From positions 1-64,000 of the forward strand of contig SCQT01000101.1 of the NCBI GenBank assembly GCA_004322015.1: a stretch of DNA of 64,000 bases, in the 5' to 3' direction. Each line of letters starts with the position of its first letter. Positions within the stretch are counted from its first letter, which is position 1. The position numbers and the translations under genes are program-made. Below the pieces are notes generated by a model, which was given only the letters and a program-made list of their open reading frames with translations, was not told where the DNA came from and ran no database searches. Source of the stretch: Chitinophagaceae bacterium. GTDB lineage: Bacteria; Bacteroidota; Bacteroidia; Chitinophagales; Chitinophagaceae. Shown one piece after another: positions 42,682 through 50,224 of the stretch.

Positions 42682-43527
42682 ATGAAAGAATTACTTCAGT
42701 CGGAACTACAGTTTAATAGCGATTCTGCTGCTCATATTCAGCAGGTCAGCCCCACTTGCCCAAAACCGATTGTTAGCCGCTGCAATCTTTGGAACGGGGA
42801 CTGTCTGGAACTAATGTCTCAAATCCCTGCGGCAAGTATTGATATGATTTTTGCAGATTTGCCCTATGGCACTACCGCGTGTGACTGGGATATAAAAATT
42901 CCCTTAGACGCACTATGGCATCATTGGAACCGTATAATTAAAGATAGTGCAGCCGTTATATTAACGGGACAACAGCCTTTTACAACTGATATTATTAACA
43001 GTAATAGAAAACATTTTCGTTACGAAATAATTTGGGAAAAGACAATGAAACTCGGTTTTTTCAACGCAAACAAGATGCCACTACGAGGGCATGAGAATAT
43101 AATTGTTTTTTATAAAAAGCTACCTACTTACAATCCTCAAAAGACTTACAACCCAAGTCAAGCAACCGGCAGGGTGAGAGAAAAAAAAGCAGCAAGATAT
43201 AAGGCTTATAGCCCAACGAATGCACAGGATTATGTAGAAACCGGATGGAAATACCCTCATTCTGTAATAAGGATTAGCAACTGGAATGGCGCCTTATTTG
43301 GCAATAATTCAAAAGCGACAAAGCACCCAACTCAAAAGCCTGTTGAATTACTGGATTGGCTGATTAAAACATATACGAATGAAGGTGACACTGTACTTGA
43401 TTGTGTGATGGGAAGCGGAACAACCGGCGTGAGTTGCAAGAAAAACAATCGTCACTTTATAGGAATTGAAAAAGAAAAGTCGTTTTATGACGTCGCTGTT
43501 AGCAGAGTGTCGTCATGTAGCGGCTAA
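42682..43527 (+). CDS. DNA adenine/cytosine N-methyltransferase (beta class)
   Basis: 281 residues with the catalytic motif IV DLPYG (59-63), target-recognition-like middle region and, later, HPTQKPVELLDW plus the AdoMet loop DCVMGSGTTG. The order IV before I defines beta-class amino-methyltransferases. Modification of phage DNA against host restriction is the usual role; no nuclease partner is adjacent. The first about 30 codons precede an attC-like half site (42765-42783) and may be a fused foreign N-terminus. The stop codon lies inside another inverted repeat. Confidence 0.85.
   Translation: MKELLQSELQFNSDSAAHIQQVSPTCPKPIVSRCNLWNGDCLELMSQIPAASIDMIFADLPYGTTACDWDIKIPLDALWHHWNRIIKDSAAVILTGQQPFTTDIINSNRKHFRYEIIWEKTMKLGFFNANKMPLRGHENIIVFYKKLPTYNPQKTYNPSQATGRVREKKAARYKAYSPTNAQDYVETGWKYPHSVIRISNWNGALFGNNSKATKHPTQKPVELLDWLIKTYTNEGDTVLDCVMGSGTTGVSCKKNNRHFIGIEKEKSFYDVAVSRVSSCSG
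42765..42783 (+). repeat. attC-like right half before methyltransferase core
   Basis: ACCGATTGTTAGCCGCTGC is an imperfect inverted match (15 of 19) to 43517-43535. The bases before it, GTCAGCCCCACTTGCC, align with GTCAGCCCACATATTGCC at 43619-43636. Both could be right halves of related recombination sites. Confidence 0.45.
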
Positions 43528-43659
43528 CGGTCGGGCATAGGCGATGTGTGGGAATAGTAGCACGTCTGCCGAATGACTTACCGAAGCTGAATAAAGAACA
43601 AATGATTAATTAACCTCCGTCAGCCCACATATTGCCTATGCAATGTTGTGTGAAGTGGC
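43517..43659 (+). repeat. attC-like stem-loop between methyltransferase and Cys-rich gene
   Basis: GCATAGGCGATGTGTGGG (43535-43552) pairs with CCCACATATTGCCTATGC (43624-43641), 16 of 18, around a 71-nt internal stretch. Outer sequences are CGGCTAAC on the left and TGTTGTGTGAAGTGGC on the right. Total about 143 bp with AAC/GTT ends, which resembles integron attC geometry. The methyltransferase stop TAA is inside the left arm. Confidence 0.5.
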
Positions 43660-43667
43660 GGTAAAAA

Positions 43668-44030
43668 TTGAAAACGATGTCAAGAATTTTAAAACTTTAC
43701 GAAAGAAGTATTGCGAAAAGAGGGCAGTCTGATGAAGAATTTGAATTGTCGAAAGCACTTTACAAAGCCGAAGTTGAAAGAACTGGATTGCAAGTTTGTG
43801 TTCGTAAAGACGGCAGCTTATTTTCTCGTAAAATAAAAAAGCGGATAGATACAAATACAAATTGTCCTGTGTGTAATTGCGAATTTAAAATGTCAACAGG
43901 CAAAGAAATAAAGCATAACTACGGCGGGATACCAAAGAAGTTAATTGTTTGTTCTACCGATTGCAAAGATGCGGTGTTGTCTATATTATCACCAAAACGA
44001 ATAGATAAAGGCTGCGCTATTTTAGGGTAG
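43668..44030 (+). CDS. small Cys-rich protein in cassette-like segment
   Basis: 120 residues with zinc-ligand-like Cys pairs (CPVCNCEF; VCSTDCKDAV), so probably a zinc-binding fold of HNH-like or ribbon type; no catalytic His-Asn-His is clear. It is bounded by the inverted repeat TGTTGTGTGAAGTGGC (43644-43659) and GCCATTTCACACAACA (44030-44045), 15 of 16 matched. Start could also be the internal Met (MSRILKLYERS). Not recognised. Confidence 0.55.
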   Translation: MKTMSRILKLYERSIAKRGQSDEEFELSKALYKAEVERTGLQVCVRKDGSLFSRKIKKRIDTNTNCPVCNCEFKMSTGKEIKHNYGGIPKKLIVCSTDCKDAVLSILSPKRIDKGCAILG

Positions 44031-44041
44031 CCATTTCACAC

Positions 44042-44269
44042 AACAATGAAATTTACGAAGGGGATATACTGAAAATGCATAACGTAGGTTGGGAATTTAC
44101 TTTAATCATTTTCCATAACGGCGTATTCTGTTTTTACACCGATGAAAGCCACTACTTAGTCCCGATGGTTCCTCAATATTGGTTGGAGGGAGAGATAATA
44201 GGCAACATTCACGATAATCCAGAACTAATAAAAACGGAGGATTTGACATCTTTGTCCACAATGAGTTGA
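44042..44269 (+). pseudogene. YopX-like protein lacking its N-terminus
   Basis: The frame opens directly at the repeat end: NNEIYEGDILKMHNVGWEFT, later YWLEGEIIGNIHDNPEL. IYEGDI and IGNI.DNPEL are hallmark segments of the C-terminal part of phage YopX proteins. The expected N-terminal half is absent; it is replaced by the cassette boundary GCCATTTCACACAAC. A 64-residue product could still be made from the ATG at 44075. Confidence 0.6.
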
Positions 44270-44270
44270 A

Positions 44271-44597
44271 ATGATAGAATGTAAAATTACTGAGGAAGAA
44301 GCAGACGAAATCAAAGAATTTGCTTTGTCTAAAAAATACAGGCTCAGAAAGAAGGACGATATAGAAAAACTAAAACGTGACATCAATTATTTCGTCGAGC
44401 TATGGGAAACAAGCTTTGAAATTCATGAAAAAAGTTTTGTCGCACTCAGAATGATACAACTCATGGGAAGTGTTGACAATTTTAGAAAGGGGTGCCTATT
44501 TAATATATTCAAATGCAAAAAAAAGATCATTCAGATCGAAAATAAAGATACTCTTGGAAAGCAACCACAAATCAAAAAGCAAAAGGAGCGCTCATGA
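44271..44597 (+). CDS. small phage protein, unknown
   Basis: 108 residues, helical and charged (ITEEEADEIKEFALSKKYRL; VELWETSFEIHEKSFVAL) with a basic Cys-containing C-terminus. Starts 1 nt after the YopX remnant. Not recognised. Confidence 0.55.
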   Translation: MIECKITEEEADEIKEFALSKKYRLRKKDDIEKLKRDINYFVELWETSFEIHEKSFVALRMIQLMGSVDNFRKGCLFNIFKCKKKIIQIENKDTLGKQPQIKKQKERS

Positions 44598-44674
44598 TTT
44601 GTATTGGAAATCACATAACAGACGTTCGCTGTGAAAGGCTTATGCATGGTCCGATTCCGTGCTGTGATTCTTGA
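44594..44674 (+). CDS. possible 26-residue microprotein
   Basis: ATGA overlap with the preceding gene and a frame MICIGNHITDVRCERLMHGP ending in a Cys pair, 18 nt before the primase/helicase gene. It may be a real coupled microprotein or chance. Confidence 0.25.
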   Translation: MICIGNHITDVRCERLMHGPIPCCDS

Positions 44675-44692
44675 AGAAACCAAAAGCATTCA

Positions 44693-46903
44693 ATGACCCA
44701 AATAATTTCCATATATCGTGACGTATCAACGACCAAAACGACCGAGACCATCGAGGTCCAAAATTTCCTTGATGCTATAAAATCGGGTTACTGGCAAGAT
44801 GTAGTATTACCGATACGTGCAGAACGTGACGAAGAAAAGCAAAAGGCTATGAAACGGCATGCGCCGTTGGTTACCATTTCCGGCGTTTTCAATCACCGCA
44901 GGGACAGCGACCTGAAAAAGCACTCAGGCCTTATCGCGATTGACATTGATCACCTGAACGAACGGCTTGAAGAATACCGGCGTAACCTGGCATCTGACCG
45001 TTATTGCTTTGCTCTTTTTTCGAGCATCAGGGGAAACGGTCTTTGCATGATCTTTAAAATTGACGGAGCAAGGCATAGAGATGCGTTTACAGCCATTTCA
45101 GCCTATCTATTGCAGGAGTATGATATCGTCGTTGATTCAGCCTGTGTGAACGAATCACGGGCCAGATTCGTATCGTATGACCCTTATCTTATCCAAAACG
45201 ACGAGGCACAGATATTTAAGAAGTATCTGCCCAAGGAAAAAAAACGCAAACTACCGCCACCAATTGTAGTAAAGAACGACTTTGACGAAATGGTCAACCG
45301 GATGGTTGAACAACACGTAAACTGCACGGACGACTACCGCGACTGGCTCCGCGTGTGTTTCGGAATAGCCAGCTATTTCGGCGAGAGCGGCCGGGATTAT
45401 TTCCATCGTCTCAGCTCTATATCGGGAAAATACGATTCTAAAGTTTGCGAAAAAATTTACACCCGGGCCATACGCGGATCCGGATCGCAAAACAGGTCCA
45501 GCATCGCGACCATTTACTGGTTTGCAAAACAGGCCGGCATTCCTATTTATACCCATAGGACGAAGCAAATCATTCGAGATGCGACAAGCCAGAAAAAGAG
45601 CGGTATAACCAATGCGGGTGCCATCGCTATCAATTTACAGCAGTTCGGAGGTATCGCTGAATCTGAAAGCCTGGACATCATTGCGCAAGTCCTTTCTAAT
45701 AATATAGCTCCCAACGAGTCTGGCGAAAACCTGGTTTCTGATATTGCCGCTTTTCTGGTACCTTATCAATTGCGCCGCAATCTCATTACCCGCAATATAG
45801 AGATGCGAGGTGAACCCATCAATGACCAGGACATCAACAGCATATTTTTAGACACCAAAATAGTTTACGATAATGCTACAAAAGACTTGGTTACCTCCAT
45901 CATTTTCTCCAACAGAGTGCCGTCTTACAACCCGATTCATGAATTTTTTAAGGAGGAAGCTGATGTAATAAGGGAAAATCAGCCTAATCTTCAGCTACTA
46001 CTTAAATCAATAGATACCGATACTCCGAATGCTGAAAAATGGATCACTAAATGGCTTGTTTCGCTTGTTGCTGCCGCTTACGGCAAGCACAGCCCTTTAG
46101 TCCTTGTGCTTGCTGGCGAAATACATGGAAAGGGTAAAACGGAATGGTTCAGGCGCCTCCTTCCTGACAGGCTAAAGGACCTGTACGGTGAAAGCCGGCT
46201 TGACGCGGGTAAGGACGATGAAATCCTTCTCACGAAAAAATGGATTATCATGGATGATGAATTTGAAGGCAAGAGCAAGCAGGAAGCCAAGCACCTTAAA
46301 GGCATCACTTCCAAACAAGTGATCTCCGTCCGGGAGCCATACGGACGCGTGCACGTAGATTTAAAGCGTCTGGCGGTTCTCTGCGGCACCAGCAATGACC
46401 TCCAGATTCTCAATGACCCCACAGGGAACCGGCGCATTATACCCGTTCACGTAAATGCAGTCAACTTCGACCTGTACAATTCCTGCGATAAAGAAGAGTT
46501 GTTACGGGAGCTTTATTCGATGTATCAGAATGGTTACGATTACCACATTCTTGGAAGTGAAGTTGAGATATTTAACGAAAATACGAACGTATTCAAGCAG
46601 TCCACGCCGGAAGAGGAGTTGATATTGACCAAATTACAAAAAGGAGTTGAAAGCGACAATAGAAGCGAATGGCTTACTATTACCCAAATCGTTCAATATC
46701 TAATCCAGGACACCAAGATTACCAGGATGAGCAATACAAAAGTCGGGATGCTGTTAACGAAGTTGGGGTTTGAGAAAATAAGAATGAAACTCGCAGGAAA
46801 TGCAGTAACTGCATATCATGTAATTTGTTATAAGCCAACTGAGCAGCAACAATATTATAATCAATTATCACACGGTTATAAAAGCGAGGAACTCCCTTTT
46901 TGA
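44693..46903 (+). CDS. primase/helicase, VirE-type replication protein
   Basis: 736 residues in three parts. An N-terminal VirE/BT4734-like domain (HSGLIAIDIDHLNERLEE, FALFSSIRGNGLCMIFKI) is followed by a primase C-terminal-2-like middle (DDYRDWLRVCFGIASYFGES). The C-terminal VirE-type P-loop ATPase has Walker A GEIHGKGKTEW, Walker B WIIMDDEFEG and sensor-like VLCGTSNDLQILNDPTGNRR. Such proteins prime and unwind phage or island origins. The gene lies immediately before an iteron array. Confidence 0.88.
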   Translation: MTQIISIYRDVSTTKTTETIEVQNFLDAIKSGYWQDVVLPIRAERDEEKQKAMKRHAPLVTISGVFNHRRDSDLKKHSGLIAIDIDHLNERLEEYRRNLASDRYCFALFSSIRGNGLCMIFKIDGARHRDAFTAISAYLLQEYDIVVDSACVNESRARFVSYDPYLIQNDEAQIFKKYLPKEKKRKLPPPIVVKNDFDEMVNRMVEQHVNCTDDYRDWLRVCFGIASYFGESGRDYFHRLSSISGKYDSKVCEKIYTRAIRGSGSQNRSSIATIYWFAKQAGIPIYTHRTKQIIRDATSQKKSGITNAGAIAINLQQFGGIAESESLDIIAQVLSNNIAPNESGENLVSDIAAFLVPYQLRRNLITRNIEMRGEPINDQDINSIFLDTKIVYDNATKDLVTSIIFSNRVPSYNPIHEFFKEEADVIRENQPNLQLLLKSIDTDTPNAEKWITKWLVSLVAAAYGKHSPLVLVLAGEIHGKGKTEWFRRLLPDRLKDLYGESRLDAGKDDEILLTKKWIIMDDEFEGKSKQEAKHLKGITSKQVISVREPYGRVHVDLKRLAVLCGTSNDLQILNDPTGNRRIIPVHVNAVNFDLYNSCDKEELLRELYSMYQNGYDYHILGSEVEIFNENTNVFKQSTPEEELILTKLQKGVESDNRSEWLTITQIVQYLIQDTKITRMSNTKVGMLLTKLGFEKIRMKLAGNAVTAYHVICYKPTEQQQYYNQLSHGYKSEELPF

Positions 46904-46904
46904 T

Positions 46905-47179
46905 AGTTGCAAGGTTGCAACTTTGGTTGCATGATTAAAAAAATAAGGATGCAACCTTTAAGCTATTGATATATAATAATATATAATTACGGTTGCAAGG
47001 TTGCAACCTAAGAAGTAAATATTTAACAGAAAATGAAATGATAAAACCCCAGATACGCAATTTTATATATTTTTTTCGGGGACCTAACACGTTTTTGCAT
47101 ACAAGGTTGCAACCGATATGCAAAATATTATTAATCAAATTGATAGAGGTGCAACCTTATTTCGTCGAGGGTTGCAACC
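46905..47179 (+). repeat. GGTTGCAACC iteron array, candidate replication origin
   Basis: Nine full or partial copies of the self-palindromic decamer GGTTGCAACC: 46905-46912, 46913-46921, 46925-46931, 46948-46956 (one mismatch), 46991-46998, 46999-47008, 47105-47114, 47148-47156 (one base short) and 47170-47179. The intervening DNA is very AT-rich (TATATAATAATATATAATTA near 46969). It lies between the primase/helicase and VRR-NUC genes. Alternative: a multi-site operator. Confidence 0.65.
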
Positions 47180-47192
47180 GAATATATTTACA

Positions 47193-47654
47193 ATGAAAAA
47201 CCACCCATTTTATCCCATTCAAGATGCTCCAACAGGGCAAGATTTAAACGCCTCCGAATCCAAGCTGCAGTCCGAAATGTTCCTCTGGGCCTGGAACACC
47301 TACCCCCAGTACCGGAGGATGTTATTCCACATTAACAACAAAGCCAGGAATGCCGTAGAAGGAAATAAGTTCAAAGCAATGGGGGTAGTTCGTGGACCCT
47401 CGGATCTCGCATTACTCGCCCCGGGCGGTCGGACCATCTGGATCGAGGTTAAAGTTCCCGAAATAGGCGAGCTGCAGGCTGCCGAGTTTGGAATCGCTCC
47501 CCGGGCAGAGGGAAAGCAATCCGAAGAGCAGGAAGATTTCCAGCGCAAAGCTGAAGCCTGGGGGCACACATATGTTATTGTCGAGAGGATGGAGGAATTT
47601 CAGGAGGTGGTGAAGGAGTATTGGGGAGCGCCTGTTTCGTTCGGGAGGGTTTAA
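47193..47654 (+). CDS. VRR-NUC domain nuclease
   Basis: 153 residues from the ATG at 47193 (an upstream ATG at 47118 would translate through two iterons). The core has RNAVEGNKFKAMGVVRGPSD, then TIWIEVKVPE (catalytic E-x-K) and QEDFQRKAEAWGHTYVIV. VRR-NUC proteins are PD-(D/E)XK nucleases common in phages, often resolving branched DNA. Confidence 0.85.
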   Translation: MKNHPFYPIQDAPTGQDLNASESKLQSEMFLWAWNTYPQYRRMLFHINNKARNAVEGNKFKAMGVVRGPSDLALLAPGGRTIWIEVKVPEIGELQAAEFGIAPRAEGKQSEEQEDFQRKAEAWGHTYVIVERMEEFQEVVKEYWGAPVSFGRV

Positions 47655-47660
47655 AAGGAA

Positions 47661-47688
47661 GAGGCATCAGCGAGAATACTGACGCCTC
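47661..47688 (-). terminator. terminator between convergent VRR-NUC and XRE genes
   Basis: GAGGCATCAG and CTGACGCCTC pair (9 of 10) around an 8-nt loop. On the minus strand it is followed by TTCCTTTT, so it should end the minus-strand transcript. Confidence 0.55.
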
Positions 47689-47701
47689 ACGGGCATTTAG
47701 C

Positions 47702-47959
47702 TTAGTTATAGTTTCGGGTTCCGGCGATAAATTCGGTGCTCTCTTTCTTATTCTTCACGAAAGTGATTTTGCAAGTCAATCCGAGCGCATCACAAAATCT
47801 GACAATTGAGACGATTGTCAGATTTTCGGTACCAGATTCGATTTTTTGAATCCGGCGAAGCGAGACTTCCATCCGTTCTGCTATTTCCCGCGCCGTCAAA
47901 CCCTCTTTTTTTCGAAGGGATCGGAGGTCGGAGGCTGTCTTGATTTTTAATGTGCTCAT
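47702..47959 (-). CDS. XRE-family HTH regulator
   Basis: 85 residues, helix-turn-helix at about 12-62 (LRKKEGLTAREIAERMEVSL, then IQKIESGTENLTI). Opposite in direction to its neighbours, it resembles an antitoxin/late-gene regulator. Its ATG overlaps the stop of the small upstream frame (ATGA). Confidence 0.75.
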   Translation of the reverse strand: MSTLKIKTASDLRSLRKKEGLTAREIAERMEVSLRRIQKIESGTENLTIVSIVRFCDALGLTCKITFVKNKKESTEFIAGTRNYN

Positions 47960-48063
47960 TCTTCAACAATTTCGTAAAATGAATAACTCCCGTCAGTGTG
48001 ATTTATATAAGTACGCTTTCCAAATTTATTTTCTATTTTTTTAAAGATTTCGTACGCCGTCAA
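47956..48063 (-). CDS. possible 35-residue partner of the XRE gene
   Basis: TTG start, product MTAYEIFKKIENKFGKRTYI and ending in SYSFYEIVEE. It overlaps the XRE gene by 4 nt. The aromatic beta-like pattern could be the tail of a larger HigB/RelE-like partner: a TAA stop two codons upstream of the TTG ends the frame. It is either a microprotein or the remnant of a toxin. Confidence 0.35.
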   Translation of the reverse strand: MTAYEIFKKIENKFGKRTYINHTDGSYSFYEIVEE

Positions 48064-48209
48064 AAATTAGCCTGCGAAATGAATAAAAGGCAATAAAGCT
48101 GCGTTTTAATAAATAATAATCAACGAACTAACAATAACTTATTCCAGAGAAAAAATACTAATTTTTTCCGCCCCGAAACTAAATTTTGTAGTTATAAATA
48201 AAATCTATA

Positions 48210-48217
48210 TATATTTG
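48210..48217 (+). promoter_or_regulatory. late promoter -7 element before terminase genes
   Basis: TATATTTG matches TAnnTTTG with TTTTG upstream, 44 nt before the terminase small subunit start. It would drive the packaging/head operon. Confidence 0.55.
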
Positions 48218-48260
48218 CAAAGAAATAGATTTTTCTAATGGCAGCAAAGCAGCAATTTAA

Positions 48261-48767
48261 ATGACGGCAAAGCAAGAACGATTTTGCATAGAATATTTGA
48301 AGGACCAGAACGCGAAACAAGCGCTCATCCGGGCGGGCTATAGTAAAAACGGTGCGGCTCAAACGGCCCATAACACTCTTCAAGTCCCAGATGTCGCTGC
48401 TTACATCACTAAAGAATTAGGTGAAAGAAAGAAAAGGGCAGAGTTGACAAAGGACAAGGTGATTGAAGAAATCAAGAAGATTGCCTTTTCTAATATTAAA
48501 GATTTTGTAAACGGCGGAAATACAATTCTGGAGCTGAAATGCTTAGATGCAGAGAAAACAGCCGCGGTGCAGGGCGTTAAGACACAAACAGTTACAGTAA
48601 AGGATCAGACCTTCATAAATCAAGAAATTAAACTATATAATAAGTTGGACGCTTTGGAAAAATTAGCTAAACATTTAGGACTGTACGAGGAAGATAACCG
48701 GCAACGGAGCGTGATCAAGGTGGGATTTGAGGATGAAGAGGCGCCAGACGAGCAGGAGGAAGAATAA
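48261..48767 (+). CDS. terminase small subunit
   Basis: 168 residues: MTAKQERFCIEYLKDQNAKQ with helix-turn-helix ALIRAGYSKNGAAQTAHNTL is the classical terminase small subunit start. Then come a helical middle and an acidic C-terminus (EDEEAPDEQEEE). It recognises phage DNA for packaging. Its stop overlaps the large subunit start by 1 nt. A duplicated start region lies just upstream. Confidence 0.88.
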   Translation: MTAKQERFCIEYLKDQNAKQALIRAGYSKNGAAQTAHNTLQVPDVAAYITKELGERKKRAELTKDKVIEEIKKIAFSNIKDFVNGGNTILELKCLDAEKTAAVQGVKTQTVTVKDQTFINQEIKLYNKLDALEKLAKHLGLYEEDNRQRSVIKVGFEDEEAPDEQEEE

Positions 48768-50212
48768 TGCAGGAATATATCTTTTCAAAAAAGTTGTTCA
48801 ATCCGCTGTTCTGGATTTTGTTAAAAGCTATCAATAACGAAAAAATTCGTTATATTTTCATTTTCGGTGGGAGTTCGGCGGCTAAGACTTATACTATCGC
48901 TCAACTTCTTACGTATCAAGCACTGAAAGAAAGACACAGCGCTATTATTTTAAGAAAATTCAGTGTGGATATAGAGGATTCGGTTTGGGCAGATTTTAGG
49001 GAGATAAACGAAAAACTTAGGTTAAAACAAGTTACAACGACTATAAAGCGACACATACGGTACTTAAACGGCGCTCAGCAACGTTTCCGTGGCTTAGATC
49101 AAGCGGAGCGGCTTAAAGGACTTAAAGGTTTCATGTATCTTTACTACAACGAGCTTTCGATGTTTGGCTACGATGATTTCCGCCAAGGGCGCAAAAGGTT
49201 GCGCGGGATGGCCGGGCAAAAAATAATAGCAGACTGGAACCCAATTTCGGACCAGCACTTCATAAAAAAAGATGTGATTGACAACGAAACTTGGACTGAT
49301 GTGTCGCATAATCTCGATGTAACTAATTCTTTCGTTAGAGTAAATGCAAGCGGCAACATGCTGCTAATTAAAACGACGTTCAAGGATAATTTTTGGGTGG
49401 TTGGCAGACCGGGCGGCGGCGGCTTCGTGGACCAGCACGTTCTGGACGACTACGAATACGACAGAGTGCATCATTACAACGATTACCGGATTTATGCGCT
49501 TGGAGAATATGGCCGGCTCAGGACCGGCGGCGAGTTTTGGAAGTCGTTCAACGAATCTCAGCATGTGCGAGTGCTCAGCTACGACGATAAGAACAGCCTC
49601 CACGTAAGTTTAGACAACAATGTACAACCTTACGTAACCTGCTCAGTCTGGCAGATAGACACGTCAGAGAAAAAGATTAAGCAGACTCACGAAATCGCAG
49701 CCAAAAGCCCAGACAACAATGCACCCAGAGCAGCGCGTTTGCTTGTAACATATTTAAAAAAGATTGAATATAAGGATGTGCTTTTCGTCTATGGGGATCC
49801 GTCCGCCTCGGCACGCAGTACGATAGACGCAGACAGTGCAAGCTTTTACGACAAATATTTAGCAGAGCTGCGTGCAGCCGGGTTTGCAATTCGAAACCGC
49901 GTGCAACGCAGCGCTCCAGAGGTTGCCCGGTCAGGCGACTTCATTAACGAAATTTATGCAAACAATTACGGAGGCTGGAGTATTGAGATAGACCAACGTT
50001 GCCGCATCAGCATAGATGACTACTGTGAAGCGAAAGAGGACAAAGACGGTAAGATTTTAAAAAAGCGGGTGACGGATAAGGAAACCGGAACCAGCTATGA
50101 GGAACACGGTCACTTTTCCGATGCAAAGCGATATTTTATAACTACGATTTTAGCCGCTGAGTTCAAAAAGTTCAAATCCACTCGCTCAAAATATAAAATT
50201 ACTTACTCATAA
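48767..50212 (+). CDS. terminase large subunit
   Basis: 481 residues: ATPase with the P-loop FGGSSAAKT (34-41), Walker-B region MYLYYNELSMF, and ADWNP. The C-terminal nuclease domain carries FVYGDPSASARSTID and GHFSDAKRYFI (acidic metal ligands). It translocates DNA into proheads and cuts it. The length fits phage large terminases. Confidence 0.9.
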   Translation: MQEYIFSKKLFNPLFWILLKAINNEKIRYIFIFGGSSAAKTYTIAQLLTYQALKERHSAIILRKFSVDIEDSVWADFREINEKLRLKQVTTTIKRHIRYLNGAQQRFRGLDQAERLKGLKGFMYLYYNELSMFGYDDFRQGRKRLRGMAGQKIIADWNPISDQHFIKKDVIDNETWTDVSHNLDVTNSFVRVNASGNMLLIKTTFKDNFWVVGRPGGGGFVDQHVLDDYEYDRVHHYNDYRIYALGEYGRLRTGGEFWKSFNESQHVRVLSYDDKNSLHVSLDNNVQPYVTCSVWQIDTSEKKIKQTHEIAAKSPDNNAPRAARLLVTYLKKIEYKDVLFVYGDPSASARSTIDADSASFYDKYLAELRAAGFAIRNRVQRSAPEVARSGDFINEIYANNYGGWSIEIDQRCRISIDDYCEAKEDKDGKILKKRVTDKETGTSYEEHGHFSDAKRYFITTILAAEFKKFKSTRSKYKITYS

Positions 50213-50224
50213 AATTAACCTGAA

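Noticed and set aside
42682-43527. Restriction-modification system
   Set aside because: No nuclease or specificity gene next to the methyltransferase; treated as a solitary phage methyltransferase.
46905-47179. CRISPR-like array of GGTTGCAACC repeats
   Set aside because: The repeats are only 10 bp, irregularly spaced and partly adjacent, and no cas gene is present.
47118-47192. 25-codon N-terminal extension of VRR-NUC
   Set aside because: It would translate two iterons; the ATG at 47193 begins the conserved protein.
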